Positions 11,690 through 25,900 of a stretch of 64,000 bases of DNA are shown in pieces. A program made the translations under genes and the position numbers. The DNA lies in contig NW_026570238.1 in NCBI RefSeq assembly GCF_019649055.1, positions 930,001-994,000 on the forward strand. Reading direction: 5' to 3'. The notes under the pieces were generated by a model. That model saw only the letters and a list, made by a program, of their open reading frames with translations. It did no database searches and was not told the origin of the DNA. Each line of letters starts with the position of its first letter. The stretch's first letter is position 1. The DNA comes from Paramacrobiotus metropolitanus. Lineage: Eukaryota; Tardigrada; Eutardigrada; Parachela; Macrobiotidae.

Positions 11690-13991
11690 ATGGGGACAAG
11701 ATTGCGAATTATAGCGGCTGTAGTTTCCGGCTACCTTATCCTTTCGGTAAGTATTGTTACTAATGTCAAGGAAGCATGCAATGCAAAAACACCCGTAAAA
11801 GTAACTATGTACATTTACAATATATGCATGGCTTTTTTATAATGTAAATTTTGAAAGATATTGCGGCAATTATTTTTCTATACTGACGCTAAAATTTAGG
11901 CATACTCTCTTCTGTAGGTGAACGCTCAAAATGCCCAAAATCCTCCCGCATTTTCCGCTCTGGATCAGTTACGTGGGCGCGGTCCGTATAACGCGGCTGA
12001 AGTGCTGAATTTAGTACTGAACGCACGCCCCGGCTCCACATATCCAAATTTAATGCAGATTCCACGGGGTTTATCATTTGCTTGCTCCAATATGCGATCG
12101 CCAGGATACTTTGTCAATGTGGATACCGGTTGCCAGGTTTACCATCGCTGTGAACCAAACCAACCGCTATACACTTTCCTGTGTCCGGTGTCCACGCTGT
12201 TCAACCAGATCACGCTTACATGGTACGACGGGAACTTAGCGGACTGACTTTGTGTTGCCTGGGCTAATCGGAATTATTCTTTTTGCAGCGATTACTGGTA
12301 CAATGTTCGCTGTGGCAAGTGAGTATAACCTGCTATTCTTTGTTATCTTTTTAGAATTAATTAGTTACGCAACTTACGCTCATAAATAAACTTCCTTTAA
12401 AATAATAATTAGTGACATATTTTTACTATTACTTAAAGGTCAGTCTTATCCCAAAACTAATAACGTAAAGAATTAATTAAATTTTGCAGTTCGGCCCAAT
12501 TCTACTATTATTCCAATCCACGATTGTACGCCGGGGCAAATGTGCGATTTTTGGACGATGGCGGTAGTGGAGGAGGCGGTGGTGCCGGAGGAGCCAGTGG
12601 CAATTTAATCCAAGGAGGAGGACAATATTCGAGCGGTGGCGGTGGCGGCAGCGGCGGCGGTTTTGGTGCTGGTGGCGGAGGCGGTAGCAGTGGCGGCGGT
12701 GGAGGCTTCGGAGGTAGCGGTGGTTTTGGTAGTTCTGGGTCGTCTGGTGGAAGCTCGGGATTCGGTTCATCGGGTGGAGGAGGTTTTGGTGCTACAACCG
12801 GCGGGGGCGGTGGCAGCTTTGGTGGTGGTGACACCTCGGGAGGCGGCGGCGGCTCATTCGGAAGCGGAGGCGGCGGCAGCAGTGGTGGCGGCAGCGGTTC
12901 ATTTGGAGGCGGTGGCGGAAGTGGTTCGTTTGGCTCAGGAGGCGGCGGGGGAGGCGGTATGTACACCGGTGACTCGTCGTTCGGGTTCGGTAGCAGTTCT
13001 GGAGGCGGAGGCTCTTCCGGAGGTTTGCATCTCCTTGATATCACTTCTGCATTATTTAGTTAGTGTATAAATTGGTTAAAATTAGGTGCCAGTGGTCAAC
13101 TGAATGCCGGTGGTGGAGGAGGCTTTGGCTCATCGTCCGGAGGAGGCTCACAGTACAATTCTGGCGGTGGCTCGGGAAGCTCAGGTCAATACAACATGGG
13201 TGGTGGCTCCGGATCGGGAAATTCAGGGCAGTACACTTCCGGTGGTAGTGGCGGTTCGGGAAGTTCGCAGTACAATTCCGGTGGCTCTGGATCGGGTTCG
13301 CAGTACAGCTCGGGCGGTGGATTCGGATCGACCGGCAGCGGTACCGGTTCGGCGTTCGGCAGTCTGACCTTAGGCGGCAATGCACCGGGTTCGACGACAT
13401 TTACCGGTTCCAGTGAGAATCAGACCAATTATTCTTTGTATTAGCATTTCTTATAACTTGACCTTTTTCATAGGCGGCTTGTCAGGCGGCGGATTCGGCG
13501 TGTCCGGTGGTGCACAAGCCGGCGGTTCATCCAGCAACCAGTACAGTCAGTATGGATCGAGCGGAGGCAGCAGCACCGGTGGAGGCAGTGGAGGAGGAAG
13601 TGCTGGATTAAGCAGCGGGTCGGGATCATTCGGTGGACAGTACAGCAGCGGTGGAGGTGGCAGTGGAGGCGGCGGCGGCGGAAGTGGAAACTATAACAGC
13701 TACGCACCTTCTTCAGGCAGTCTGACTCAGCCCGCACCGTCGCCCGCCTTCCAGCCGGCTTCCGGTGGATACAGGTCACTCAATGTGCAGAGAATGAATC
13801 CCCGAAGGGATTTCACGCCTATGCAACCGGACTTCCAGCCCGCACAGTCCGAGCTGCATCATAATGTTTTAGACGATGAGGAGCAGGATACGGGCGACGA
13901 ACAACCGCAGGACCAAATGCTGGAACAGCAGCCCCTTTTATTTGCTAACAGCAACCGAACAAATTTTGGTTCACCGAATAATATCGTGTAA
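11690..13991 (+). CDS. secreted chitin-binding (ChtBD2) protein with Gly/Ser-rich structural tail
   Basis: Six exons: 11690-11746, 11918-12222, 12289-12318, 12490-13022, 13086-13412, 13474-13991; all phases agree, 589 residues. Exon 1 is a signal peptide. The ChtBD2 domain (about residues 70-130) reads C-S-N-M...GYFVN...CQVYHRC...FLCPVST-LFNQ...CDYWYNVRC. Exons 4-6 encode about 330 residues of G-G-G/G-S-G repeats with interspersed G-Q-Y and S-Q-Y-N-S-G, like silk, cuticle or adhesive proteins. A Pro/Gln/Asp-rich C-terminus follows. Chitin anchoring plus a flexible Gly domain suggests a cuticular structural role. Two further in-frame ATGs (11648, 11675) lie upstream; 11690 gives the cleanest signal peptide. 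It shares the intron after the domain with the paralogue at 8283. Confidence 0.86.
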
Positions 13992-14307
13992 AGCAATACA
14001 GAGAGCGCAGAATTCTAAAGAATCTCAGTTTATTAGCATCTCTCGTAGTTATGATATCTGTATTCAATTAACCTAACGGCTTGTATTAAACCGCAACATG
14101 AACAAAATCTCTGGATCGCTCGTCTTTCTTTTATTCATAAGCAGCAACACTTCTAGCGCAAGCACAACATTGCTAGACGAGAGAAGCACCCAATACTTGA
14201 TAAATATAACAAAAAGATGGTAACGTGAGATCACGCGTACCAGAGTACGGATAACAAATTAATATTGTTAAATATCTATTATAACAATGCAACACCAACC
14301 ACGATTT

Positions 14308-17300
14308 TTATCGCGATAAACTTTCTGTGTATTCATGGTTATTGTTAACTGGCACGGCCAAAAATCGAGCAGCCCGATTGACCATCTGCACCACTTTGGT
14401 ATAATGGAGTTTCAGCTGATTGATCCAATAATTCCTGCCGCCTTCGTCACCTTTTTCCATGGCTTCGTTGGCATAAGCAACACAGTCAGCAATACCGGCA
14501 AAACTAGAGCTTCCATAGGCGTTGGCTTTGGCTGGAGCCTGCAGAATGTGACGTATGAGCGGTCGATTAGGCAGCCCGGAAGGATCCACGAACATCCGTT
14601 CGACCTTCATAAGCCTGTTGTTGACCTCATTAACAAGAGTACGACTAAAATGAAAACAGTAAGTTCAGTTGAATTCTCAACAATACTAGATAATTAATTC
14701 AGCATCCAAACGGCATACTTTTTCAAAAGCATTCCACCGTCGCCTTTGAGTTTGACCAACAGAGTGTTAAGATTTTGGGAGTAATTTCCAAAAGTCAGTA
14801 CTGCATCTGACAGCGCACCTGGAAATTACATGTGCAATTTTGCAATTACATGCAACTGCCCATTTGTATGCAACAGTAACTACCTAAATTAATTTCATGC
14901 GAAAACGGGTGCTGCTGACTGGCAATGTTGTTTTTTAATACTTCCCACGAGGCATACATATCACTCGCTAAATCAACAATGGAAAACGGCAAAACGTCCG
15001 ATTCGGCCAGGGCGCGCACAATTTCGATCCAAACTTGGCCAACCGCAACATGGTACTGCATAAAAAGTCGCCAGCTGTATTTAACAATGTTGAAAAATTG
15101 TTTTCTCGTTACCTTAAAATCAGGATCAATATGTCTCTCAACGTATTCAAATGTTTCAAAACCGGTATGGTATGCAGGATTGGATTTTTCCCCCTAAAGC
15201 GGATCACAGAGTTGACCTTTGGGCACCTCTCCATTGCAGCCATTCATTAACGGCCATACACGGAAATTTTTAAATTCAACCGTAACAATTTACGGCCATC
15301 TTACCACATATCTAATATCCGCTGCAATATGAACGCACGTGTTAAAATTGATTTGTTTTGCATAAGGTGAATTCAGGTTGCTTACCGGACGTGATTCCCA
15401 CCATATTAACAAAATTAGCATAATCACTCCCGGCCGCCACTTTGCCCATTATTGGTATTCCACCGGATTCTGGGCGACCGCTTGTGTTGGCCCAAATGTC
15501 GTAAACGGACGGGTTGGCAACACCGCTTAGTAGATTGTGGGGATCTGGCACCTATCGCTTAGTATTTCAACAATCTGACCTTGCAAAAGTGATTTGCACA
15601 GTTAATACAAAAATAAAGTGCAAGAATTTACCAATTTTGTCGACTCGTAAATCAGCTTATCCAATAACGGCATGGACAATGCCCAGAAAGATATCCGGCC
15701 TGAAATACTGCATTTGTTGTTAACTTTAACTGACACAGTACTTAATTTTCCTTAATGCTTGAGGCTTTCAGTTTTATGTACGGTACGCACCTCGTACGGC
15801 TGCATCCACGTTAATGTAAGCAACAGCCCGTTCTTGAAGAATTTGTAAGTTTTCCTGCAACACAACAAATTTACTAATTTACTAATTGTGTAAGTCCGAG
15901 GTTGATCATTATCGCCGTTTCACCGGGTTGGCCCTATACTAGTAATCCATAGAACGCGTTTACCTCCACCCATTCAGTGGAACCGATTAGACCGTATTCT
16001 TCCGCATCCCACGAACCGAAGACGATTGTGCGCCTGGGACACCAGAAACCTATTGATTGGATCAAAGGATTACGACACGTGTGCGAGCATGGCAGAGCCT
16101 TTTGATTTGCACGTAGCACAATTTTTACCCGACTTTCGAAGTTCACCGGCAGTTCGTGCCAGCTCCAAAAGTACGGCTGTTCCTGTAGTATAAAAAAAAT
16201 CTTAAATAAACTGAAACTGATTTAGCCATATAGCAGGAACTTACTATAGGTAGACGTTACTTACTTACTTCTCACACTATAGTAAGTACTTGCATATAGC
16301 TAAGAATTACGATGTAAACATGACACTTGTATAACATAGCGAACGGGAACTGCAGCTTACCACTATTAGGATCGATTCCCCCCATTGTCCACTATATCAG
16401 AACAGTTAAGCGTTATGCAAAATTCCTCAATATTTGTCATATATTATACGTTTACATTCTTATAAAAATTTGTACACCAAAAACGGAAGATGGTGCTAAA
16501 AATAGTTCTATTTATTGAGAGCACATACCGCGTCGTAATGATTTCCCAGAAGGACGTAGCGATCTAAAACGGACTAATTTCTTAAGTAATTTTCGTGTGA
16601 ACCTTTCCACTGCAAGTCACTTTCTTCAAAATTGATTAGATACAACATTTTGGAAAAAAAGCGCTCATTACATTATTATGACTCGCTTTACCTGGCTCTT
16701 CGCATCCCTGTATGCGCCCAATAACGTTTCGTATTCGCTTCGAGACTTCGTAGTTGGTTGTAGTAAGGGTTATTTTCCTACAGATGGATAAGCAAAGACT
16801 TATAGAAATGCCGGTTTTGCGCACCGAAAACGGTTGGAGATCGTAAACCATACCGATTATTCGACAACTTGCCTCCATAGGCGTAGTTCATGAATCGCGA
16901 AGGCGTCCAAGAAGATGGTAGATTTCTGTTTGTACTGTCACGCATCAGACTGAAATGCAAATGTGCACCGTAAAGCCTAAACATTTATTATAACTTCAAA
17001 TTTATTCATTTACTCGAATAATCGTTGAGCGTCCTCGTACCCAATCTAAAAAAGAAAATATGTACTAGGATTTTGTTATAATTCCAATACTGCATGGATT
17101 TAATGTAAGCAGGGTTCGAAAAGATGGAAGATACTTAATCAGAGCACTCTGCTTGTATAGGAAGTTTGCAATACTTACGGGTGTGGCAGGAATTTGAGGC
17201 ATATCATTTGGGTCGGATTGTGCCCTGTATGTCAGCTTGTCATCTAACGTACAATATGAAATAAATATAAATATTAATAGTAATTCATCGTGCTGTTATT

Positions 17301-18955
17301 TTCTTATTTTACCCAAATTTGTAGTTTAACATGAAAATGACAAAAATTGTGATTAAAAGTGATTTGATTATGTAATGTGATTGTGATAAAAGTGATCACT
17401 TTCAGCAAAAATATATGTACATATATAATTATTATTCGGTATCATTTCTCCTTGTTTAATGTATATAGTATTTGCCACGCCTTACAAGGTTCTGAAACAA
17501 ATCCCTGGGACTGAGGGTCACCCTTCCCCAAGAACACCGATCCTCTTTCCATGGCAGACCCTAAAAGCAATACAAAAATATATTGTTAGCATTTTTTCCA
17601 GACCACGATAATCGATAAAATAAAACTATAGATGAAAAAACCTGTCAAACGAGTAAATGCCAAAATAAAGGACAACAGCGATCACGCCAAAACCATGCCG
17701 CAAAAAGACAATTACTACAGGGAGTTTCGTGGTTACAGTCCGGACATACCAGGCATCCATTGTGTGTTCGGATAAACTTGCGATTCATTGATACCATAAG
17801 GAGCAACAGCCGATGGATCCAAAAACAACATCACCGCTTTGGCACCATACTTTGCCGCTATTTTCACCTGATCTCCACGAAATCCTCCATAGCGGGCAAT
17901 AATGACACTGCCGTTTACATTCAGGTTTTCCTGTTTCAGGCGTTTAAAGTCGTCATCACGTGCCAGATTGGCATAGATGAGGGTGTCAGCCTGAGAAAAA
18001 ATAACAACAGTTTACATTGGAATATTCGCAATGCGGTGGAAACGTATAAGTACCGGAAATTCTAGCAACTGGGTATTACTTACTGTGACAGATGCGGCGG
18101 GAGAGTAAGCAAAATAAGAATTATCGAAAGTGCCGCTTGTGTTTTCACAATACTTTAGCGATAGCAGTAGTGAACCGTCTGCATTGACAATCTGGACGGA
18201 GTTTGGTGTTGTTTCGTTGGGACGCGATAGTAATACTTCATAGTTCGCATAATGGACACCTTCCAGTCCAGAATTCTTATAAGAATTGTATATGTACTCT
18301 GCGACCTCATCGTTGGCAATTGTTCCTGATGGATGGGATTTTCGTGTCAGCGATCTACAAAGCGAAAAATAATACAAATTTAAAGTACAATATTCCAATA
18401 GTACGAGTACGAAACTTGGCATAAAAACGGTACCAGTAGAGAAACGGTTAACCGTGCAAAACACATGTGCGGTTGCGCTAGCCGCAACTTCAAAGCCATT
18501 TATGCAACACTGCTGCAAATATTATAAAATAGGTAGATATTCTACATCTTTTAATGCACTTATTTTAATTATGTACTATGTACAGTATTTAATAATTATT
18601 TATATATCGTATAAATTTGTTTGTCTAGGCTTACAGTTTCGCACAGCAGGTATTTAATTATGCGGTGAAATAAAGCACTCGTTTATCGCCTTATTTCATT
18701 AAAAAGCGTCCGATAATATGCAGTGAAGGAACGTATCATAAATTTTATAACAGCTTACCGGAGATGTTCCCGGATCTTTTCGCTATTAATATTGGCAAAC
18801 AATCTTTGCCGAACTTCTTCGTCCGGCAGTTTAGGTAGAATACTGTCTGTAGGGTGTCGTATTCCATAATAGCCTACCAGTATGCCGATTCCTATTAATG
18901 TTGCTGCGGCCAACAGTGCGAAAAATGCAAACAATGCTTTCGTTGAAGCCTGCAT
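14308..18955 (-). CDS. NAALAD2-like: glutamate carboxypeptidase II / NAALADase-type M28 peptidase
   Basis: Twenty exons, consistent phases, 757 residues (human GCPII 750): 18759-18955, 18084-18354, 17750-17990, 17486-17560, 17179-17243, 17014-17045, 16854-16949, 16692-16777, 16529-16563, 16361-16391, 16129-16182, 15964-16049, 15791-15854, 15632-15699, 15386-15551, 15305-15321, 15113-15193, 14884-15055, 14719-14818, 14308-14644. It is a type II membrane protein with one helix at about residues 8-30. Protease-associated and peptidase domains follow. The di-zinc ligands are visible: H in GNHYDAW, D in [10 protein letters not shown] in SWDAEEYG (catalytic Glu plus ligand), D in INVDAAV and H in [10 protein letters not shown]. 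The transferrin-receptor-like dimerisation domain is complete ([15 protein letters not shown]). It cleaves C-terminal glutamate from peptides or folates outside the cell. Exon 16 is a 17-nt microexon. The junction between exons 7 and 8 is the least certain. Confidence 0.9.
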
Positions 18956-19948
18956 ATTTCTCTGTTATATTCCTTAAATTTATCGCAGTAATGGCGGGGT
19001 GACGCCACCGGAAAACATGCAAAATAAATTGGAACGTGGAGCGGTTTGTTGGAACTTAGCGTTACAATCACAGATCTCTGTACACGCCGGCGCTCTGGCG
19101 CATATGCAGATGTTATTCTGCAAAATCAGGCACTAGATTAACTGTTGGCTCGATTGCATCCTCAGCCACTAAATTCCCGCAAAATGTGACCGACAAAAAT
19201 GAAAAACATGACTGTTTGGTATGTGGTAGCGCTATTCTGCTGAACTTAACAGCCTGTCGATGGAATCGCCAAATTCCAAATGGCTGCGAACAGGCATTCG
19301 GCTAGTGTGAAGATAACATTTTCTCTCAAATTGAATTGTCGCACTATGACGTTTTCATTCATACTGTGCTTCTTCAAATAGAATTTATCCATACTCCAGA
19401 CGCGATATGATAAGCAATTTGACACGACAACGTTGAGAAATCGCTCTTGCCTGAAAGATATTTATATATCTGACACCGTCATAAATACAAGTGGATATTT
19501 AATGGAGTCTGTAATTCCGCTACCATGTACAAATGTATCGCGATAGCGCGTGTATCTGGTGCAGTCTGAAGTGTAACCAGAGTGTTTACTTGACCTTGTG
19601 GTCGGCACACGTGCAGCAGTTCAAAGTAATAAACTGTGATATTTTTAACATCGCGGCAATTTTGTGATGTAGTTTACTTCACGAAGAGATTTCTGTAACA
19701 AAAATAAATATACCAAGAGATTTTTTGGAGTATTTTCTCATTATAGTATAATTATAATCTTTCAGTGAGCACTCAAAAATAGATCAAACCAAAAATCAAA
19801 ATAACATATGTGTGTAAAGTGAAATGTATTAACATGTCATGGCAATTCACCGGTTGTCGTCAACAATTACTGCCACCAAAAAGGGCAGCCAGTATGCTAA
19901 AGATTCTGTTATCACGTATCAATTGTTGCATTAATCTGAGTGGCAACA
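18956..19948. other. intergenic, no gene seen
   Basis: This spacer lies between the 5' end of the peptidase gene and the 3' end of receptor guanylyl cyclase 1, both on the minus strand. It should hold the peptidase promoter and the cyclase 3' UTR, but I see no distinct motif. Confidence 0.5.
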
Positions 19949-22900
19949 TCACGTAACGGTCTGGGAAAGTCCGGGCGTATACGCGACCAGAGTGTTGGGA
20001 GATTGGCTTCTAAAGGAAGTACACCGAGGAATATTCTGTACCGACCGGCTCTCCGCCAGCTTGCTGTGTGGCGCTGACAACAACCGCGGTTCCGGTGAAC
20101 CCGTTCGGTTGACCGGGCTCATTTCCATGAAATTACCATTAAGGTTTTCCCGCGATGGCGGCGTGGACCGGCTCAACCGGACGGCACCATTGCGCACTTT
20201 ACTAACGTATGATCCCGGCAGTCCGTTAACGGTATAATCATGCAACAACGGTTTGGCACATTCATCAATGATTTTCGGCAGCACAATCGACGGCTTCTCC
20301 CGTGAAGACCACATGGAACCGCTTCCTCGGCGACTGAATAGTCGCGGGTGACCGTGCTCGGAATCATGGGCTTTATTTCCCATCAGGCTGCCGTGATGCC
20401 GCAGCTTTTGCCGTACGAAATTAACAATACTGGGACGCCGCGACGCCACATGCGGTCGCTCTTCCGGCACCAGATTAATGGATGCACTGGGCGTAAGGGA
20501 CAAGCGCGGCACGGAAGTATGCGGGGAGGGCACAGGGAGTTGCGCCCGGCGAGGAGATTCGGAGCGCACGGGAAGGGGCGGCAGAGGTGTGATTTCGTCC
20601 ATCAAGGTGGCCTTGTCCTCTAGCCAATAGGTTAGGACGTCGCCTTTGCCTTTTAGGTGCACAGTGCCCCGCTTGACCAGTTCGTAGGAACCTAACCGGT
20701 CCAGTATTTCCTTACAATGCGGACTGCAGTGGATTTTGTTGGCTTCCCCGGTAGATTCCATCCGAGAAGCGGTATTCACAGTGTCTCCAAACCTAGAAAT
20801 CAAATAAATTTTCAATCTACTGCAAGTGGTTTCTGTCCTTATGGCGATTCCATTTTTGTTGTAATGTTATCAAACCAATGCAACAGAAAATCAAGTATCG
20901 CGTAAATTTACACTTCTATAAACAAACGATCAATAAGTAAAGTCTCACAAGCAGTATCGAGGCATGGCTTGTCCGACAACACCAGCAACAACCGGACCAC
21001 TGTGGATACCGATCCTCACTAGCAGGGCCTTTTCCGGCTTATGTCGGATGCGAAAGTTTGCGCACTCCTTCAAAAGATGCAGTGCCATCGTGGCAATCTG
21101 TTCAGCATGAAGATCACCATTCCGAATCGGGAGCCCACTCGCAACCATATCTGCAAGTTCCAGTTACAAAGCATGTCCGGAAATAATATCAAAAATTCAA
21201 CGAAAAGCCGAAATGCACATACAGGCATCGCCGATAGTTTCCACTTTGTACACATCGTAATGGCTTATAATGTGGTCAAACATGGTGTCTGCAAATATCA
21301 ATGTAACTTGACATATAGATATATTTAGAATAAATAATTGCTTACAGAGATCATTTAGGAATGTCACAACTTCCAAAGGAGTACTTTCCGCGCACAATGA
21401 CGTGAAGCCCACAATATCGCTAAAGAATATGGTCACTTGCTCGTACGTTTCCGGTTCTACGGCACATCCACGGATCAATTGTTCCGCCACACTCCTGCAA
21501 CATAATACTTTACTGCCTACTTAAAATTAAGCTACAATCATTTGCATGAGGATTCAACGAAGCGTTTTTCAAAAAGAAATTGTTTTTATTGGTTATTTTA
21601 AGAACAGCATGTTGAGAAAAAGATTCCTTACAACACAATCACTTCAACACGTAGTCACTTCGTCACTTCGTAGTACACAGTTTCAAAATGTGATAAATTC
21701 AGCTCTCTTCGAGGAGATTTTTACGGTATCGATAACGGAAAAATCAAAAAGTCAAATTGATATCATACAATAAAATGAGGAATTTTAAACGGTCCTGGCA
21801 TAAATGTTGCAAAGTACTGTATTGCATTGTATACTTCAGTTCATGTGAGTTGTACGTTTTCTCTTTGACTGTACGTAATTGATGTAAATCATATGGTTGA
21901 CTTACTTTGGCAACATACGGTGAAGCAAATTCTCCGTTTTCTTCTTTTCCATTTGCAGTTCTGCCGTTCGCTCCGTAACCAGCTGCTCGAGATTATTAGC
22001 GTATCGTTCCAAAAGAAATACCATATTATCCATAATATTCGTCTTCACCATCCCTTCTCGCATGCGTTTCAATTTATCCTTAATATCCGTAAACGTAGGC
22101 CGCTGCGCTGGATCTTCGCTCCAGCACTGCTGCATACATTCCACAACATAATCCTGCGCTTCCAAATCCTCGAACGACGGCCGTACAACTTCGCCTTGTT
22201 TGATGCGCAAAACTATCTCCTTGGCCGGCATCTCCGAATTGCCCCACGGGCCCAATCTTGTCAGAAACTCATGGAGAATAATGCTAAAAGCATACACGTC
22301 GCCCTTTTGTGTGGCGCCAATTTCCGGTTCCACTCGCAGCAGCTCCGGTGCGGTCCAGAGGTAGTCACGGTAAAGGTCATCGTCACTGCTAAACTCTTTC
22401 GACGCCAGACAGCGCAGCGGCCGCAGACCAAAGTCCGTGATCTGCAGCACCCACCGGCTAGTGATAACGCAATTGGGGCTTTTCAGGTTGCCGTGCATTT
22501 TCAGCTCGGACTGGTGCAGATAGGCCATGCCTTTGATTAAATCAAAAACGAGGGACGCCACGAAAGTATGATCCAGTTTGATTGTCGGCTCCTCGAGAAC
22601 ATCCTAAATGAACAGAACGCTGGTCAGGAAATGCGCCACTGGTTACGAAAGGCAGACACCTGTGGTAGTAAGCATAATAATCAAGCACGAAGAAAAATTA
22701 TGCATGCTAAACGCTCCAGGAGGGCACGATCAACAAACTTAATAGCGTTTCGCGGAGAATACGGACAGGAAAAACACCGTGTTGCAAAACGCTGCGTAAA
22801 TGCGGCGCAGGTTATAGTCTTACTTGGAATTCCAGACATTAAACATTTTTCAAAATCCAAAAAGCTAAATTTCAGCTCTTTTGAGGCATTGCAGATAATT

Positions 22901-25900
22901 AGCAGATTCTATTATCAATATGTAAATAGTATACAGCAAAACCATTACACGTATAACATATTGCACAGGCATGCCGGTACGAGGAGACCTAACACGTGAT
23001 AGGTGCTAATTTGGAAAAGTTTGATTGAATGCTTAATAATATTAATGTTGTTATATTCCGCTTTCTTGCTTTTTAACAAATAAATTGAAAAGCAAAGTTT
23101 TATGTTTTCCATTTATGCTTGTCTACTGTTTACTTCACTACTGATGGACATCAATAAGTTAATATCTTAATGAATGTACGGATTAATTAAAATGAATGCA
23201 GCAATGGTCTGCGCTCAACCGTTTCAAAAATCTACCATAACAATTATACGAGATTTTCGTAATCAAAGAAGAAGAACCTATTTTATGCGTATCTCTGTTT
23301 ACCGAAACGCTTTTACCAAAATCCAAATTGCAAGGTGTTAAGCCTACATATTTACTGTTGCACATGCCTTGCACTCCAGGATATAACAACCGAAATCTGA
23401 TACGTGCCAAGTTTTCCGCAGTTAAGTTTGTACAAATAAAACTATAGCAAAAACCGGATATTCACAAAAAAGAATTTGGTAATTAATATTTGTAACATAT
23501 CCGTAAGGCACTTGTTATGGATACCACTTACACACAAACTGCCTTTTGTACAATACTCCATCACCAAGTAGATCGCATTGTGCTGAACACATGCCCCAAG
23601 GAAAGGGTTAATGTTGTCATGCCGCAGTTCTCGCATCTGCAATACGATTCGTTATACGTACTCGTATATGCAAAAGCAGTAATTGTTTCAGGAGTCCAAT
23701 TCTTAATAAGAATTACATATTTAGTCAAATTTTTAATTATTGCACTAAAATTAGTCAGAATAATTTGTTGCGAAAGCCATGTTCACAATAATTTTTGCAT
23801 AACCACATCAACTTCATGAACAAAAACCATAAAAATATTGTTTTTTTCAGTTCTAAAGTTTGGTTGTTTCGTATTATTTGAAGTACGCACATTTTACTTA
23901 TTAACGGTAAGTGTAGCACGAAACGTCTCGCAGTAAACGCTTTTCTGTGAACAATATTTTGACTTTATACAGCATTGCATTTACCGTCAACCAACTACAG
24001 CTAGGTACGTACAATTTTCATTTCCTTCCGCATTTCCCTGGAGACTTCCAGATTTTTCTTTGTGGGAAAACATAGCCTTTTAATCCTGACAATGCGACCC
24101 TTGTATGTACCGGTCTGCGCAAACAGTTCTTCTTTCCTTTCATCAGCACCGTCTTCGGCGCTGATCTCAAACATGCTACCGGATGCGCTTTCGTATTCAT
24201 CAAAACTGATATCCTCGAGATCAATTTTCCATACAAGTCCAGCAATTTCTTGCTCATAACGCCAATCCCGATAAACGAATATTCCAAAGAGTATGATAAG
24301 TCCAACAATACCTCCCACCACACCACCCACAATATGTGGAGTGTTATCTGGTTAAAATGAGAAACAATATCGCACCGCATTATAGTAATTTAACCTGGAT
24401 TTTATTTAACGAATACGGGGACAGCTTTACTCGGCCATAACTTACCCGGTCCTTGATCGCATTTATCATGAGAATACCCACAATCCGGCTCATCTTGCGG
24501 TTGCGTTTTTACCCAATCAATTTCCGTGTTTGCCAGCAGCCGCAACGACTATAAAAGCAATTTTAAAGGCATTTACATGTTGCAGTAAAAGCGCTTCTTA
24601 ATGGTAATGGTCTTTTTGTTGAAATTTTGGTATACAATTAATCAAACCAATGGGCTCTCGTTTCCTTGAGCAGATAAAAATTTGGAAGACAACAACATTC
24701 ATTAAATACTATGGTGTGTAAAACGGAGGTGCACGCCGTAAGAATCAGCACCAAATTGATTGACTACTCCTAAAGTGCTTTGAAATTTTAGTTACTGTAT
24801 GCTTATTTCCTTAACAAACTGAACATTTTAGTCATAAACTAACTGGGAGTTGCGTAGTAGAATTTCCTAGCTGAAACTGCCCGATAGGGTTCATAGAGAA
24901 GTTTGCTTTGGTGGATATCTCTCTTTGTCGCCCAAGAAGAGTATAGTTTCCTTCAGCATCGCAGTCGTTGTCAATAAACAGCATCGTTCCCTGTATGCCT
25001 AACACAATCAATCATATCATTTTTGCATCTACATGCTTATTTTAATTGTGAGATATCGTTAGTTTACGTAACGTGCACATCAACTGTGCTTTTATGATCT
25101 ACGGTTCATTTTCCCGTTGTATGAGTAACACAAAGCAGTGGACAAACTTACTTTTATATTTCTTTCCGCAAATATAGTCAATTATTAATTCCCCATCCGT
25201 TACATATCTGTTCAGGTAATTTCCCAATTCATCCTCACTCAGGGTGGCTGTAATTGTCTCGTTTTCAAGTTGCGTCCTGATAATTCCATCCAAGGCGCGA
25301 GCGTATAAAAACACTGAATCATACAAATTTGCGGCAAATTCTGTAACAGGCTTTTGAAAGTTGAAGGGATTGGGAAACAGAAAAGGTGGCTTCTCGTTGT
25401 ATTCATTCACATGCTTTTTAAAATGTTCATATTCTGGATTCGTCGGATGTGTGCTGGTGATAATTAATAAACTCTGCATTGCTTCAATAACCTCGAAATT
25501 ATCCGGTATATTGTCTTCCATATGAATCAATGAACTTCGAAAATAAAACGTTGGATCTTCCGGCTTGTATTGTTGGCGATCGAAGTAGATGACAATATAT
25601 TCGCCACCTTCCAGTAGCTTTTTGTGATTCATTTGCAGCATCATATCGATCAAACTTTTCAGTTCTCCCAAGAAGATGTAAACTGCAAAAATAACACCAT
25701 ATGAATATCCTGTTCGAGTACAAAATTAATTAAAGATAATAATGGCTATCAGTGATAAGGGCGGTGAATGTGCCGGCAAAACCAAAAATGTCGATTCTGC
25801 TGGAGCTGAGCAAGATTCGCAGAAAACGTAAGCAAGGTATATATTAATAATTATTTTCTTAATTTCCACACACGCAAGCTATATATGATGATTTTGATTT

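Noticed and set aside
12508-13044. Long Pro-rich open frame on the minus strand
   Set aside because: It is the exact antisense of the Gly-rich exon: GGN codons read as NCC. The plus strand has phased splice sites and a signal peptide, so this is a shadow.
12480-13690. Tandem repeat array or CRISPR-like pattern
   Set aside because: The repetition is codon-level Gly/Ser repeat coding with no regular spacers; eukaryotic context rules out CRISPR.
25738-25840. Possible extra exon in receptor guanylyl cyclase 1
   Set aside because: A hydrophobic reading is possible, but joining 25951 directly to 25682 gives the family motif TRIYIFLGE in phase, so this stretch is intron.
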